DNA of 16,805 nt from Verrucomicrobia bacterium UBA1629 (lineage in GTDB: Bacteria > Verrucomicrobiota > Kiritimatiellia > RFP12 > UBA1067): contig DCMF01000097.1 in NCBI GenBank assembly GCA_002321305.1, positions 694-17,498 of the forward strand, read 5' to 3'. The notes under the pieces were generated by a model. That model saw only the letters and a program-made list of their open reading frames with translations. It searched no databases and was not told where the DNA came from. Below, piece by piece: positions 1-6,418 of this stretch. Within the stretch, counting starts at the first letter, position 1. Each line of letters opens with the position of its first letter. The position numbers were made by a program, and so were the translations under genes.

Positions 1-242
1 GGCAAGGGGAGTGTCGCGGGAGCTGTGCTTCGCGCCACGTGCGAACTCTTCTTGCGGCGTTGAAAGATTTTGGACAGGGGGGACGCTTGTCTTGTGCGGT
101 TAAGAACTGGGGCGAAGCCCCAGACCCGTAAAACAAAAGTGCGAGAGGGGCGACCGAAGCGTGCGAAGCGAACCTCCCGGTCTCCTCTGATCGCTCGGCC
201 GTAGGCCGCTCTGTGTTTAAGCACAAAGACACATTCCTTCTT
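1..242. other. Non-coding left edge with short hairpins
   Basis: No open frame here has a convincing start, ribosome binding site or protein-like composition. The stretch lies downstream of the GH5 gene, which reads leftward and stops at 245-243. It holds several short symmetric elements: CTGGGGC-GAA-GCCCCAG at 107-123, CGGCC-GTA-GGCCG at 196-208, and a direct repeat CGAAGCG at 155-161 and 164-170. This looks like 3' flanking sequence of an operon. I see no tRNA. Confidence 0.5.
107..123 (-). terminator. Possible terminator downstream of the GH5 operon
   Basis: A perfect 7-bp stem with a 3-base loop (CTGGGGC-TTC-GCCCCAG on the minus strand) is followed on that strand by TTCTTAA, a weak T-rich tail. 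It lies about 120 bases past the GH5 stop codon. The tail is too short for a strong rho-independent terminator, so it may only be a stabilising 3' hairpin. Confidence 0.35.
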
Positions 243-1814
243 TCAATATCGCTTCAGAAGCTCCAGCAGCGCGCGGTCGAGGCGGTGGCCGTCGTAGTCT
301 TCGTAGCTGACGTCCGTGCGGTTCGAGTCGAGGACGCCGAACGTGCCGCGCCAGTTCCAGAGCGCCCAGCCCCAGCCGCGCTCCTTCAGGAGCCGCAGGT
401 TGTCCTCCAGCCACGCGAGGGCGACATCGTGGGGACAGGCCCTGAACGCGCCGAACTCGCCCATCATGACGAACGCGCCCGTCGCGGCGAGATCGTCCCA
501 CGTCTTGAAGTTGCTACGGTAGAGCGCTTCCAGCCCCGCCTCGGCGTAGCGGCGTGGCGTCGTGTCTGGCGGATCGGCCGAGACGAACGAACGGGACGCG
601 CCGAAGCCGACGAACCGCTGCACGAACCGCGACGGCGGCGCGAAGCGCGGCACGAGGCGCAACAGGGCGGTGCGTCCGTCCGTCGCCGTCAGGCGCACCC
701 CCGTCAGCTGGCACCAGTCGCCTGCCGCGAGACCGATCTCCAGCCGCTTCACGGCACGCGTCACCCGCGCCGTCTCGACGCCGAGGTAGTCGCCCTGCAG
801 GATCTTCCACTTCGGATGCTCCGCGACCGAGCGCCAGTTCGGGTTTCCCTTTTCGGGACGGAAGGTGAAGTCCTTGATCGTCTCGCCGTCGCCCGTCACG
901 CGCACGGTCACCTTCTCGCTCACGCCGCCGAAATGGAGGGCGATCTCGCCCGCTGGGACGTTCTCGATCACGAGCGGCGCGCGCAGCTTCGGCTTGCCCG
1001 GCCCCGCGAGCAGTCCCGTCGGCGCGTCTTCGGGAAGCGGCCAGACGGGCGGCAGGGACGCCGTCAGCCCCGCGCACCACGGCGCGCCGAAGTGCGAGAC
1101 GGACATCGGCTTGTAGCCCCGCATCGCCTGCGCGACGCCGCGTTCGCCCGCGAGCGCGAACGTCGGCAGGTTCCCGCCGTCGCGTCCGTCCGAGAACACG
1201 AGGCGGTCGGGGTCTGCCGCCCGAATCGCCGCGAGCGCCGGACGAATCGCCGCGACGTATTTCGCCTCGTCGATCTTCGGCGGCTCGTTCACGAGATCGA
1301 ACGAGACGCGGCGGTTCGGCCACTTCTTCCAGCGGCGCGCGAACAGTCCCCAGTAGCGGGCGAACACCTCCTGCGCCGTCGCGTCCGCGAACAGGTCGGC
1401 CGGCTCCTTCCCCGTCGGGTTCACGCAATAGCCCGGCGCCCGGTGCAGGCAGACCTGCACATGGAGGCCGTATTTCTCGCCCCACGCGATCGCCTGGTCC
1501 ACGGCCTTCAGCCGTTCCTCGTCAATCGCGTTCCAGTCGCCGCCGTGCGTGAAGTAGCGGTAGTCGATCGGCAGACGCACGAAGTTGAAGCCTTCCGCAC
1601 GGATCTGCCGGAAGTCCCACTCGCGATAGGCGGGCGTCGGATCGCTCGTCGGCCAGACGAACATCTCCAGTAGGTTGAAGCCGCGCCACCGCACGGACGG
1701 CCTCCAGTCTGCACGGCGGGAGTCGTCTGCGCGACGGGAATCGTCGGACGCTTCGCGGACGCACCCGACCAGGGCGGTCAGCGCGACAGCCGCCAGCAAA
1801 AGAATACGCCTCAT
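243..1814 (-). CDS. Glycoside hydrolase family 5 (cellulase-fold) lipoprotein
   Basis: Predicted retaining endo-type glycoside hydrolase of 523 residues, acting at the cell surface or in the periplasm. The ATG at 1814 is chosen because GGAGG lies 7 bases upstream and because it overlaps the stop of the upstream phosphoesterase gene (ATGA, 1811-1814); an in-frame ATG at 1841 would lack this. The N-terminus is a lipoprotein signal with lipobox LVGC (Cys18). GH5 features seen: RGFNLLEMF near 44, GFNFVRLPID near 75-84, the acid/base motif NEP (Glu177), and the nucleophile motif GEFGAF (Glu453), followed by a Trp-rich WALWNWRGTFG strand. Between about residues 269 and 391 a beta-rich segment interrupts the barrel. 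The substrate cannot be read from the sequence. It is the last gene of an operon with the phosphoesterase and the LamG protein. Confidence 0.85.
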   Translation of the reverse strand: MRRILLLAAVALTALVGCVREASDDSRRADDSRRADWRPSVRWRGFNLLEMFVWPTSDPTPAYREWDFRQIRAEGFNFVRLPIDYRYFTHGGDWNAIDEERLKAVDQAIAWGEKYGLHVQVCLHRAPGYCVNPTGKEPADLFADATAQEVFARYWGLFARRWKKWPNRRVSFDLVNEPPKIDEAKYVAAIRPALAAIRAADPDRLVFSDGRDGGNLPTFALAGERGVAQAMRGYKPMSVSHFGAPWCAGLTASLPPVWPLPEDAPTGLLAGPGKPKLRAPLVIENVPAGEIALHFGGVSEKVTVRVTGDGETIKDFTFRPEKGNPNWRSVAEHPKWKILQGDYLGVETARVTRAVKRLEIGLAAGDWCQLTGVRLTATDGRTALLRLVPRFAPPSRFVQRFVGFGASRSFVSADPPDTTPRRYAEAGLEALYRSNFKTWDDLAATGAFVMMGEFGAFRACPHDVALAWLEDNLRLLKERGWGWALWNWRGTFGVLDSNRTDVSYEDYDGHRLDRALLELLKRY

Positions 1815-3253
1815 GTCCGCACCTCCAGCGGCGCGCCGCATCGTCCAAACGCATTTCGCGCCCGCACCTCGAACCGCACGCGCGCGCCCGCCGGGAACTC
1901 CTCGACGGCGAAGGGACAGGCCACCGGGATCGTCTCCTCGCTTTCAGGACGGGCGCAGCGATCCGAGTAGACGAGCCGCGTCACGGTGGGCGTTGTCGCA
2001 TCGCCGACGAACGCCCGCACCTCGTAGTCGAGCGCGCGCGGCGCCGTCGCCGTCGAGACCGCCGCCGGGAACGTCACGCGCCACTGGTCAATCGGCTCGC
2101 GCTCGCGGTTCTCCGCCGCGCACCGCACGACCGTCGCGCGCGCGCCGACGGGGAACTGCGGCGCGGACGTCGCTGCCGCGCGGCGGTCGAACGCATACGG
2201 CTGCGCGGCCGCCGGGCCGAGCGGCAGCGCCCACGCCGGGCCGAGCGGCGCGTCCAGGCGGAAGTCGATGCGCTTCAGGACGAGGCGGTCGTCCCACACC
2301 GAGACGAGCAGCCCCTGCTCAGGCACGGACATCGGATACGTCGGCAGCAGCGGCGTGACGCCCTGCCGCGCCCGCGCGTCGTCGATCACGCGCGCGTTCT
2401 CGCGTCCGTTCGCCTGCGTGACGTAGGCGAGGGACGGCGCCTCGACGGCCGTGAACGCCCCCTGCCAGACCATCTTCTCGTCCGTCAGCGTGCGGTGGGC
2501 GTGACCGCAGAACGCAACGCAATTCGGATGGCGCGCGAGCATCGCCGTGGAACGTCCGTCGTCGAGGCCCGTCATTTCCGCCCCGCCCATCGTGCCGCGG
2601 AAGACGCGGTGCTGGGCGTAGAAGAACGGCTTCGCCGGATCGAGCGCAAGCGACGCGAGACGCTCTTCCGCACCGGGCGTGTTGTCGCCGCGCGGATTTG
2701 CCGCGCCGCCGTCCATCGTGAAGTTCGCGAGCACGAAGCGGTAGCCCTTGACGTCGCGGACGAACAGCGGCTCGTACTTTTCGCCGAACGCCTCCTCCCA
2801 GCGGCGGGCCGCGCCCGACTGCCGAATCGCCATCGCCTCCACTTCGGCCGCCGAGAAGCCGTACATCTTCTGCGCCGCCTCGAAGCTGCCGAAATGGTGG
2901 TGGGCATATCCGCCATTGTCATGGTCGCCGTAGAGGAAGAGCCGCGTCACCGGCGCGCCGTCGCGGCGCCGGTCGTTGGGGAAGACGGCGCGCCACGTGT
3001 CGGCGACCATCTTCAGCTGGTGCGAAAGCCCCCAGTCCGTCAGGTCGCCGCAGCACATCACCGCATCGACGGCATGCGCGTCGAACCAACGCAGCGCCCG
3101 CGCGAACTTCGCGCAGCTCCGCGCATCCTTCAGGTGGGTGTCGGAAATCACGCCGAAGACGAGGCGCGGCGGAGTCTGCTCTCCCGCCAGCGTCCGCGAC
3201 GCTCCCAACAGGCCGAATCCGGCGGCGCCGGCGATGAATTCGCGTCGGTTCAT
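1811..3253 (-). CDS. Tat-exported calcineurin-like metallophosphoesterase
   Basis: A 480-residue phosphoesterase with two-metal-centre motifs in the usual order: SDTH (Asp38, His40), CGDLTD (Asp70), GDHDN (109-113, in place of the common GNHE/D), a His in AQHR near 215, and GHAH (250-253). The N-terminus NRREFIAGAAGFGLLGA is a twin-arginine signal, so the folded metalloenzyme is probably exported. Residues from about 300 to the end form a beta-rich tail, possibly Ig- or FN3-like. The ATG at 3253 has AAGGAG about 6 bases upstream; the gene begins 13 bases after the LamG stop and overlaps the GH5 start by ATGA. The family cleaves phosphomonoesters or diesters. The substrate is unknown, and the glycosidase partner suggests a phosphate-bearing glycan (inference). 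Confidence 0.85.
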   Translation of the reverse strand: MNRREFIAGAAGFGLLGASRTLAGEQTPPRLVFGVISDTHLKDARSCAKFARALRWFDAHAVDAVMCCGDLTDWGLSHQLKMVADTWRAVFPNDRRRDGAPVTRLFLYGDHDNGGYAHHHFGSFEAAQKMYGFSAAEVEAMAIRQSGAARRWEEAFGEKYEPLFVRDVKGYRFVLANFTMDGGAANPRGDNTPGAEERLASLALDPAKPFFYAQHRVFRGTMGGAEMTGLDDGRSTAMLARHPNCVAFCGHAHRTLTDEKMVWQGAFTAVEAPSLAYVTQANGRENARVIDDARARQGVTPLLPTYPMSVPEQGLLVSVWDDRLVLKRIDFRLDAPLGPAWALPLGPAAAQPYAFDRRAAATSAPQFPVGARATVVRCAAENREREPIDQWRVTFPAAVSTATAPRALDYEVRAFVGDATTPTVTRLVYSDRCARPESEETIPVACPFAVEEFPAGARVRFEVRARNAFGRCGAPLEVRT

Positions 3254-3266
3254 GTTCGCTCCTTGC

Positions 3267-5492
3267 TTATCGGATGATGAGGACGGCGCCGGACTTCTTC
3301 GCGCGCAGGAAGTCGTCCGGCTTCTTCTCGCCGTCCCAGACGATGATCTCGTCGAGATGTCCCGCCGAGTCGCCGCCCACGTAGAACCGCGACACGCCGG
3401 ACGCGACGGCGAGAACGCCGTTCAGCGTCGATTGGGCGACCTGCTCGTAGTCGCGGTAGAGCGTGACGACCGTGCTCGCGTCCACCGTCTTGAAGTTCGC
3501 CGCGTAGTGGTGCCAGCGTCCGTCGAGGCTGTCCGCCGGATACGTCGCGACAACCTCGTTCGCCTCCGTCTCGGTCGAGGCGACGAGTTCCAGCGTCTTC
3601 CCCGTCGCGTCCGTGCGCAGACCCCAGACGAAGTCGTCCTTGTCCTTGTTGTCCACGAGCCGCAGCACGCCCGCCGTCGCTTTCGTGGCGGACGCGCGAG
3701 AGAAGAACTCCAGCGTGAAGTCGGCGCGGTCGAGGACGCTTGCCGACTCGTAGGCGAGATAGCGGTCATCATAGCGCAGGGAATGCGCGTTCGTCTCGCG
3801 GACGACCGCACCCGCCGCGTCGATGAGCGGCTTTCCCGGCACACGCCCCGACAGCGTTGGAGGATTCGGCGGATTCTCGACGTTCGTCACGTCGTTCGTC
3901 CAGCCGCCGCCGAACACCTGTGCGTTGACGCACGAGTCCAGCACGTTCTCCTCGTAGGTCAGGTGGATGAGCTTGCCGTTGGCGTACGGGGCGACCGTCA
4001 GGAACTCGGCCGGCTTCAGCGCCCGCCGCGTGATGCGCACCTCGTCAATCGCGCCGCGCGCAATCTGGTATTTGTCGCCCGTGTCCCACATGTTGCCGGC
4101 GATGGCCGTCAAGAACGTCGCATTTTCTGTCGCAAGTGAGCCGACAGATCCCTCCCAGAGCATTGTTCCGTCAAGGTAGACGCGCATCTTTTCGGTGGTC
4201 TTGTCGTAGACGAGCGCGACATGATGCCAAAGTCCATCAACGACGGATGGCCCAGATGTGAATTGCGTACCGTTCGGGTAGTAACCTGAAAGTTTGCCCT
4301 CGCCGCGCATGATGCGCAGTTTCCACGTCGGCGCGCAGAAGAGATACGCGCTGTCGCCGCTGCTGTCCGACTTCTCGCCGAGGTCGTCGATCTTGAAGAA
4401 CATCTCGGCCGTGAAGTCGTCGTCCGACACGCGGTTCGCGCGGTCGTCGAACGTGAGGCGGCCCGTGAAACGGGCGCTCGCGTCGTTCGTCGCGAGCTGC
4501 AGCGCCGCCGTGTTTGCCGTGCCGCTTGCCGCCCAGACGTTCCCGCGCACCGTCGCGCCGGGCACGTCGCCCGAAGTCGTCGTGTCACCTTTCATGATCG
4601 CGCCGATCAAGGCTGGAGATGCGCCCGGTGCCTTGTTGACGGGGGGAGGGAGGGTAGAAAAATCAATGTAAAGGGCCGTGTCTTCGTCCGCGTTCGGCGA
4701 GACGGGGCGCAGGAACGCGGTCGGCTCGAGAACCGCGTTCGAGAGACGCACCTCGTCAATCAGGCCGGGGAAGCTGCCGCCGATGAGAAGCGGAAAACCG
4801 TCCGCATAATGGATGGGTTCCGTCAGTTTGCAGGTGCCGATGGAGACATAATCCGCAAAGCACTGCGCCTGCCACGTGCCGTCCACTTCGCAGACGCGCA
4901 GGGCCACATGATGCCACTGGCCGTCCGCCAGAGTGTCCGAGGCGCAATCGGCGGACGCATTCAGCTCGCCTGCCGCGTTGTGGAAGCGCAAGGAAATCGA
5001 CGGACGCGGCGTGTCGGCCGAGGTCTTGTGGAGACGAATGTAAAACGCCTCCTTGCCGGTGCTGTTCATCATGCCGACGAGCGGCTTCCAGTTCGGCAGT
5101 TCCGTTCCCTCGTACTTGAAGAAGAACTCCAGCGTAAACGTCTGCGGACGCAGGGCATCGTCGGATGCGACCTCCACGCGGCCGTAGTTGCCATTCCCGT
5201 CAGAGAAACGGAGCGCACGGTCGTTCACGGACGACTGGTGCGCCGTCGCGTCATAGAGGCGCGCGTCCGCGTCAAATGCTTCGGTGAACAGAGGGAAACC
5301 CTCGCCGCCGGTCGCGACGACCGTCCCTACGAATTTCGTCGCGGTCGCGTCGATTACGTTGGCGAGCGTCGTCGCGGACGTCCCCACCGCACCGTCTCCG
5401 AACCGCCACCAGGCGATCGTGTCGGCAGTTGCCGTGTCAAATGCGGCGACCGCGACGGCGGCGCACGCCCATTTTCCCATGCTGCTGTTCAT
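3267..5492 (-). CDS. Exported protein with three LamG / concanavalin A-like domains
   Basis: A 741-residue protein with a Sec-type signal peptide (MNSSMGKWACAAVAVAAF...) and three successive LamG-like beta-sandwich units, roughly 24-262, 320-500 and 545-730. Each unit repeats the same landmarks: FTLEFFFK / FTAEMFFK / FTLEFFSR; DGQWHHVAL / DGLWHHVAL / DGRWHHYAA; and a closing IDEVRLS / IDEVRIT / LDEIIVW followed by a Phe-Leu strand. LamG units bind sugars or proteins; I see no catalytic signature and no membrane or sorting anchor at the C-terminus (ends GAVLIIR). The ATG at 5492 is preferred over an in-frame GTG at 5519 because AGAAGGAA precedes it. Bases about 4110-4310, in the middle domain, look less GC-rich than their surroundings. 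It is the first gene of the operon. Confidence 0.8.
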   Translation of the reverse strand: MNSSMGKWACAAVAVAAFDTATADTIAWWRFGDGAVGTSATTLANVIDATATKFVGTVVATGGEGFPLFTEAFDADARLYDATAHQSSVNDRALRFSDGNGNYGRVEVASDDALRPQTFTLEFFFKYEGTELPNWKPLVGMMNSTGKEAFYIRLHKTSADTPRPSISLRFHNAAGELNASADCASDTLADGQWHHVALRVCEVDGTWQAQCFADYVSIGTCKLTEPIHYADGFPLLIGGSFPGLIDEVRLSNAVLEPTAFLRPVSPNADEDTALYIDFSTLPPPVNKAPGASPALIGAIMKGDTTTSGDVPGATVRGNVWAASGTANTAALQLATNDASARFTGRLTFDDRANRVSDDDFTAEMFFKIDDLGEKSDSSGDSAYLFCAPTWKLRIMRGEGKLSGYYPNGTQFTSGPSVVDGLWHHVALVYDKTTEKMRVYLDGTMLWEGSVGSLATENATFLTAIAGNMWDTGDKYQIARGAIDEVRITRRALKPAEFLTVAPYANGKLIHLTYEENVLDSCVNAQVFGGGWTNDVTNVENPPNPPTLSGRVPGKPLIDAAGAVVRETNAHSLRYDDRYLAYESASVLDRADFTLEFFSRASATKATAGVLRLVDNKDKDDFVWGLRTDATGKTLELVASTETEANEVVATYPADSLDGRWHHYAANFKTVDASTVVTLYRDYEQVAQSTLNGVLAVASGVSRFYVGGDSAGHLDEIIVWDGEKKPDDFLRAKKSGAVLIIR

Positions 5493-5528
5493 GCGTAGTT
5501 CCTTCTTGTAGTTGAACACGATGGGAAG

Positions 5529-5556
5529 TTTATCACATGCGCCGTCAAGAACGCAA
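5529..5556 (-). promoter_or_regulatory. Candidate promoter of the LamG-phosphoesterase-GH5 operon
   Basis: On the minus strand TTGCGT (5556-5551) and GATAAA (5534-5529) are spaced by 16 bases, with TG one base before the -10 box. Transcription would start near 5522, giving a leader of about 30 bases that includes the AGAAGGAA ribosome binding site. The match to consensus is only moderate. Confidence 0.35.
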
Positions 5557-5620
5557 GGGGAGGCGTTATCATCCAGCCCAAGAGTTTGTTATCGAGAACA
5601 ACAATTCTATCGAGCAGCCC

Positions 5621-5782
5621 TTACCTTTTCAGTCCGTAGTCGCCTCTTCGCCACCATTTGTCTTCGGCGAGAAGCGCAAACCCGAACGACGAGACCGAGC
5701 GAGCAGCTTCCCGCTCCGGCACGCGTATGTGCCAAGGCGTATCCCCCCGTAGGACATGTCGTTCCTCTGAAGTTTTGGACGT
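5621..5782 (-). other. Open frame without start codon in the divergent spacer (possible gene remnant)
   Basis: The spacer 5493-5861 between the divergent operon and toxin-antitoxin promoters holds no convincing gene. It does contain a 53-codon open frame on the minus strand, ending at the TAA at 5623-5621, with protein-like composition: RGDTPWHIRVPEREAA, then SSFGFALLAEDKWWRRGDYG. It has no ATG; the only plausible start is a GTG at Val21 without a ribosome binding site. It could be the tail of a lost gene, a dispersed repeat or chance. The remaining spacer bases show only the two promoters and a weak AGAA-N6-TTCT symmetry at 5595-5608. Confidence 0.2.
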
Positions 5783-5809
5783 TTACGATGATTGAGCAAC
5801 GCTTGGCGA

Positions 5810-5855
5810 TTGCGGCAACAGAAGGGGTTATGCTATAATACGTGACAAAAGGAGG
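5810..5855 (+). promoter_or_regulatory. Promoter and strong Shine-Dalgarno site of the toxin-antitoxin pair
   Basis: TTGCGG (5810-5815), an 18-base spacer and a perfect extended -10 TGCTATAAT (5831-5839). It is followed by AAAGGAGGT (5847-5855), a near-perfect Shine-Dalgarno sequence 6 bases before the ATG at 5862. This is the only unit in the window whose consensus -10 is combined with a consensus ribosome binding site. Confidence 0.75.
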
Positions 5856-5861
5856 TATTAG

Positions 5862-6110
5862 ATGAGCATTCAGATTGAGTTGCCTCCTGCCATGGCGCAG
5901 GAAGCGCAAGGATATGCGACGATTCAGGGGACAACCCTTGAACAGATGTTCTTGGACTACCTTGCCGCCGAGTTGGCGCGCAAGCGAAAATCGGATGCCG
6001 TCTTGGCAAGGTTGGATACGTTGGTCCGGAAGACGAGTGGGCGCTTGTGCGGAAAGGCCTACACGTTCAATCGCGCGGATGCATACGAACCGGAGACGTC
6101 TTGCTCATGA
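5862..6110 (+). CDS. Antitoxin of a PIN-type (VapBC-like) toxin-antitoxin pair
   Basis: An 82-residue protein. The N-terminus (MSIQIELPPAMAQEAQGYA, then TTLEQMFLDYLAAELARKR) fits a beta strand plus two helices, the ribbon-helix-helix layout of VapB-like DNA-binding antitoxins. The C-terminal third (FNRADAYEPE) is the sort of extended tail that wraps the toxin. The start is fixed by AAAGGAGGT 6 bases upstream. Its stop overlaps the start of the PIN gene as ATGA (6107-6110), the usual antitoxin-first, translationally coupled arrangement. Antitoxins of this type repress their own promoter; no clear operator is visible. Base composition is less GC-rich than the rest of the window, which fits acquisition by transfer. 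The assignment rests on layout and partner more than on a strong motif. Confidence 0.65.
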   Translation: MSIQIELPPAMAQEAQGYATIQGTTLEQMFLDYLAAELARKRKSDAVLARLDTLVRKTSGRLCGKAYTFNRADAYEPETSCS

Positions 6111-6319
6111 AGTTCCTTGACACCAATGTCTTTGTCTACTTTCGCGCGTTGGAAGTCAAAAAGGAATATGGACTGCAATTTTACGATTCGCTCGTGTTGG
6201 CCACGGCGGAATCCTATGGATGCGACGAGCTGCTGACCGAAGACCTGAACGAGGGACAAGTTTACGGCGGTGTTCGTGCAGTCAACCCGTTTAGAGACAA
6301 GCAAGAAGGCCATTCTTAA
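6107..6319 (+). CDS. Internally deleted PIN-domain toxin (VapC-like), probably inactive
   Basis: Seventy residues in frame from an ATG that overlaps the antitoxin stop. The first residues MKFLDTNVFVYF are the classical PIN N-terminus with its catalytic Asp5. The text then jumps to LEVKKEYGLQFYDSLVLATAESYGCDELLTEDLNEGQ in the order found near the C-terminal end of PIN toxins, including the acidic D-x-L and SED/TED-like residues. PIN toxins are normally about 130-140 residues, so roughly 60-65 residues are missing between Arg13 and Leu15, including the helix bearing the conserved central Glu. No frameshift is seen; the deletion is in frame. The RNase fold is unlikely to form, so this is best read as a decayed toxin kept behind its antitoxin. 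Confidence 0.75.
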   Translation: MKFLDTNVFVYFRALEVKKEYGLQFYDSLVLATAESYGCDELLTEDLNEGQVYGGVRAVNPFRDKQEGHS

Positions 6320-6337
6320 CGCAGAAGGACGCGAAGC

Positions 6338-6379
6338 GGCGACGTCAGTCGCCCGTGGCACGGAGGAGCCGACGTGCCA
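6338..6379. repeat. Pair of adjacent hairpins between toxin remnant and regulator
   Basis: Two inverted repeats follow each other: GGCGAC-GTCA-GTCGCC (6338-6353, perfect 6-bp stem with 4-base loop) and TGGCACG-N10-CGTGCCA (6356-6379, perfect 7-bp stem). Neither is followed by a T-run, so a simple rho-independent terminator is unlikely on the plus strand. They resemble a REP/BIME-like paired palindrome or a structured barrier between the two units. Confidence 0.5.
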
Positions 6380-6385
6380 AATTTC

Positions 6386-6404
6386 ATATCTCATTTGATA
6401 TAAT
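6386..6404 (+). promoter_or_regulatory. Extended -10 promoter with overlapping palindrome upstream of the regulator
   Basis: TGATATAAT (6396-6404) is a perfect extended -10 box; no -35 is recognisable. The palindrome ATATC-N6-GATAT (6386-6390 and 6397-6401) overlaps it and is a candidate autoregulatory operator. Transcription should begin near 6411, leaving only about 8 bases before the regulator ATG at 6419, with no properly spaced Shine-Dalgarno site. Confidence 0.55.
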
Positions 6405-6418
6405 TCGCGCATGAAGGC

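Noticed and set aside
213..1673. Plus-strand 486-codon frame opposite the GH5 gene
   Set aside because: Arg/Ala/Val-rich composition with no motifs, antisense to a clear enzyme.
5512..5838. Plus-strand 108-codon frame in the divergent spacer
   Set aside because: It begins inside the operon leader, has no ribosome binding site, and its end runs through the toxin-antitoxin promoter; composition is not protein-like.
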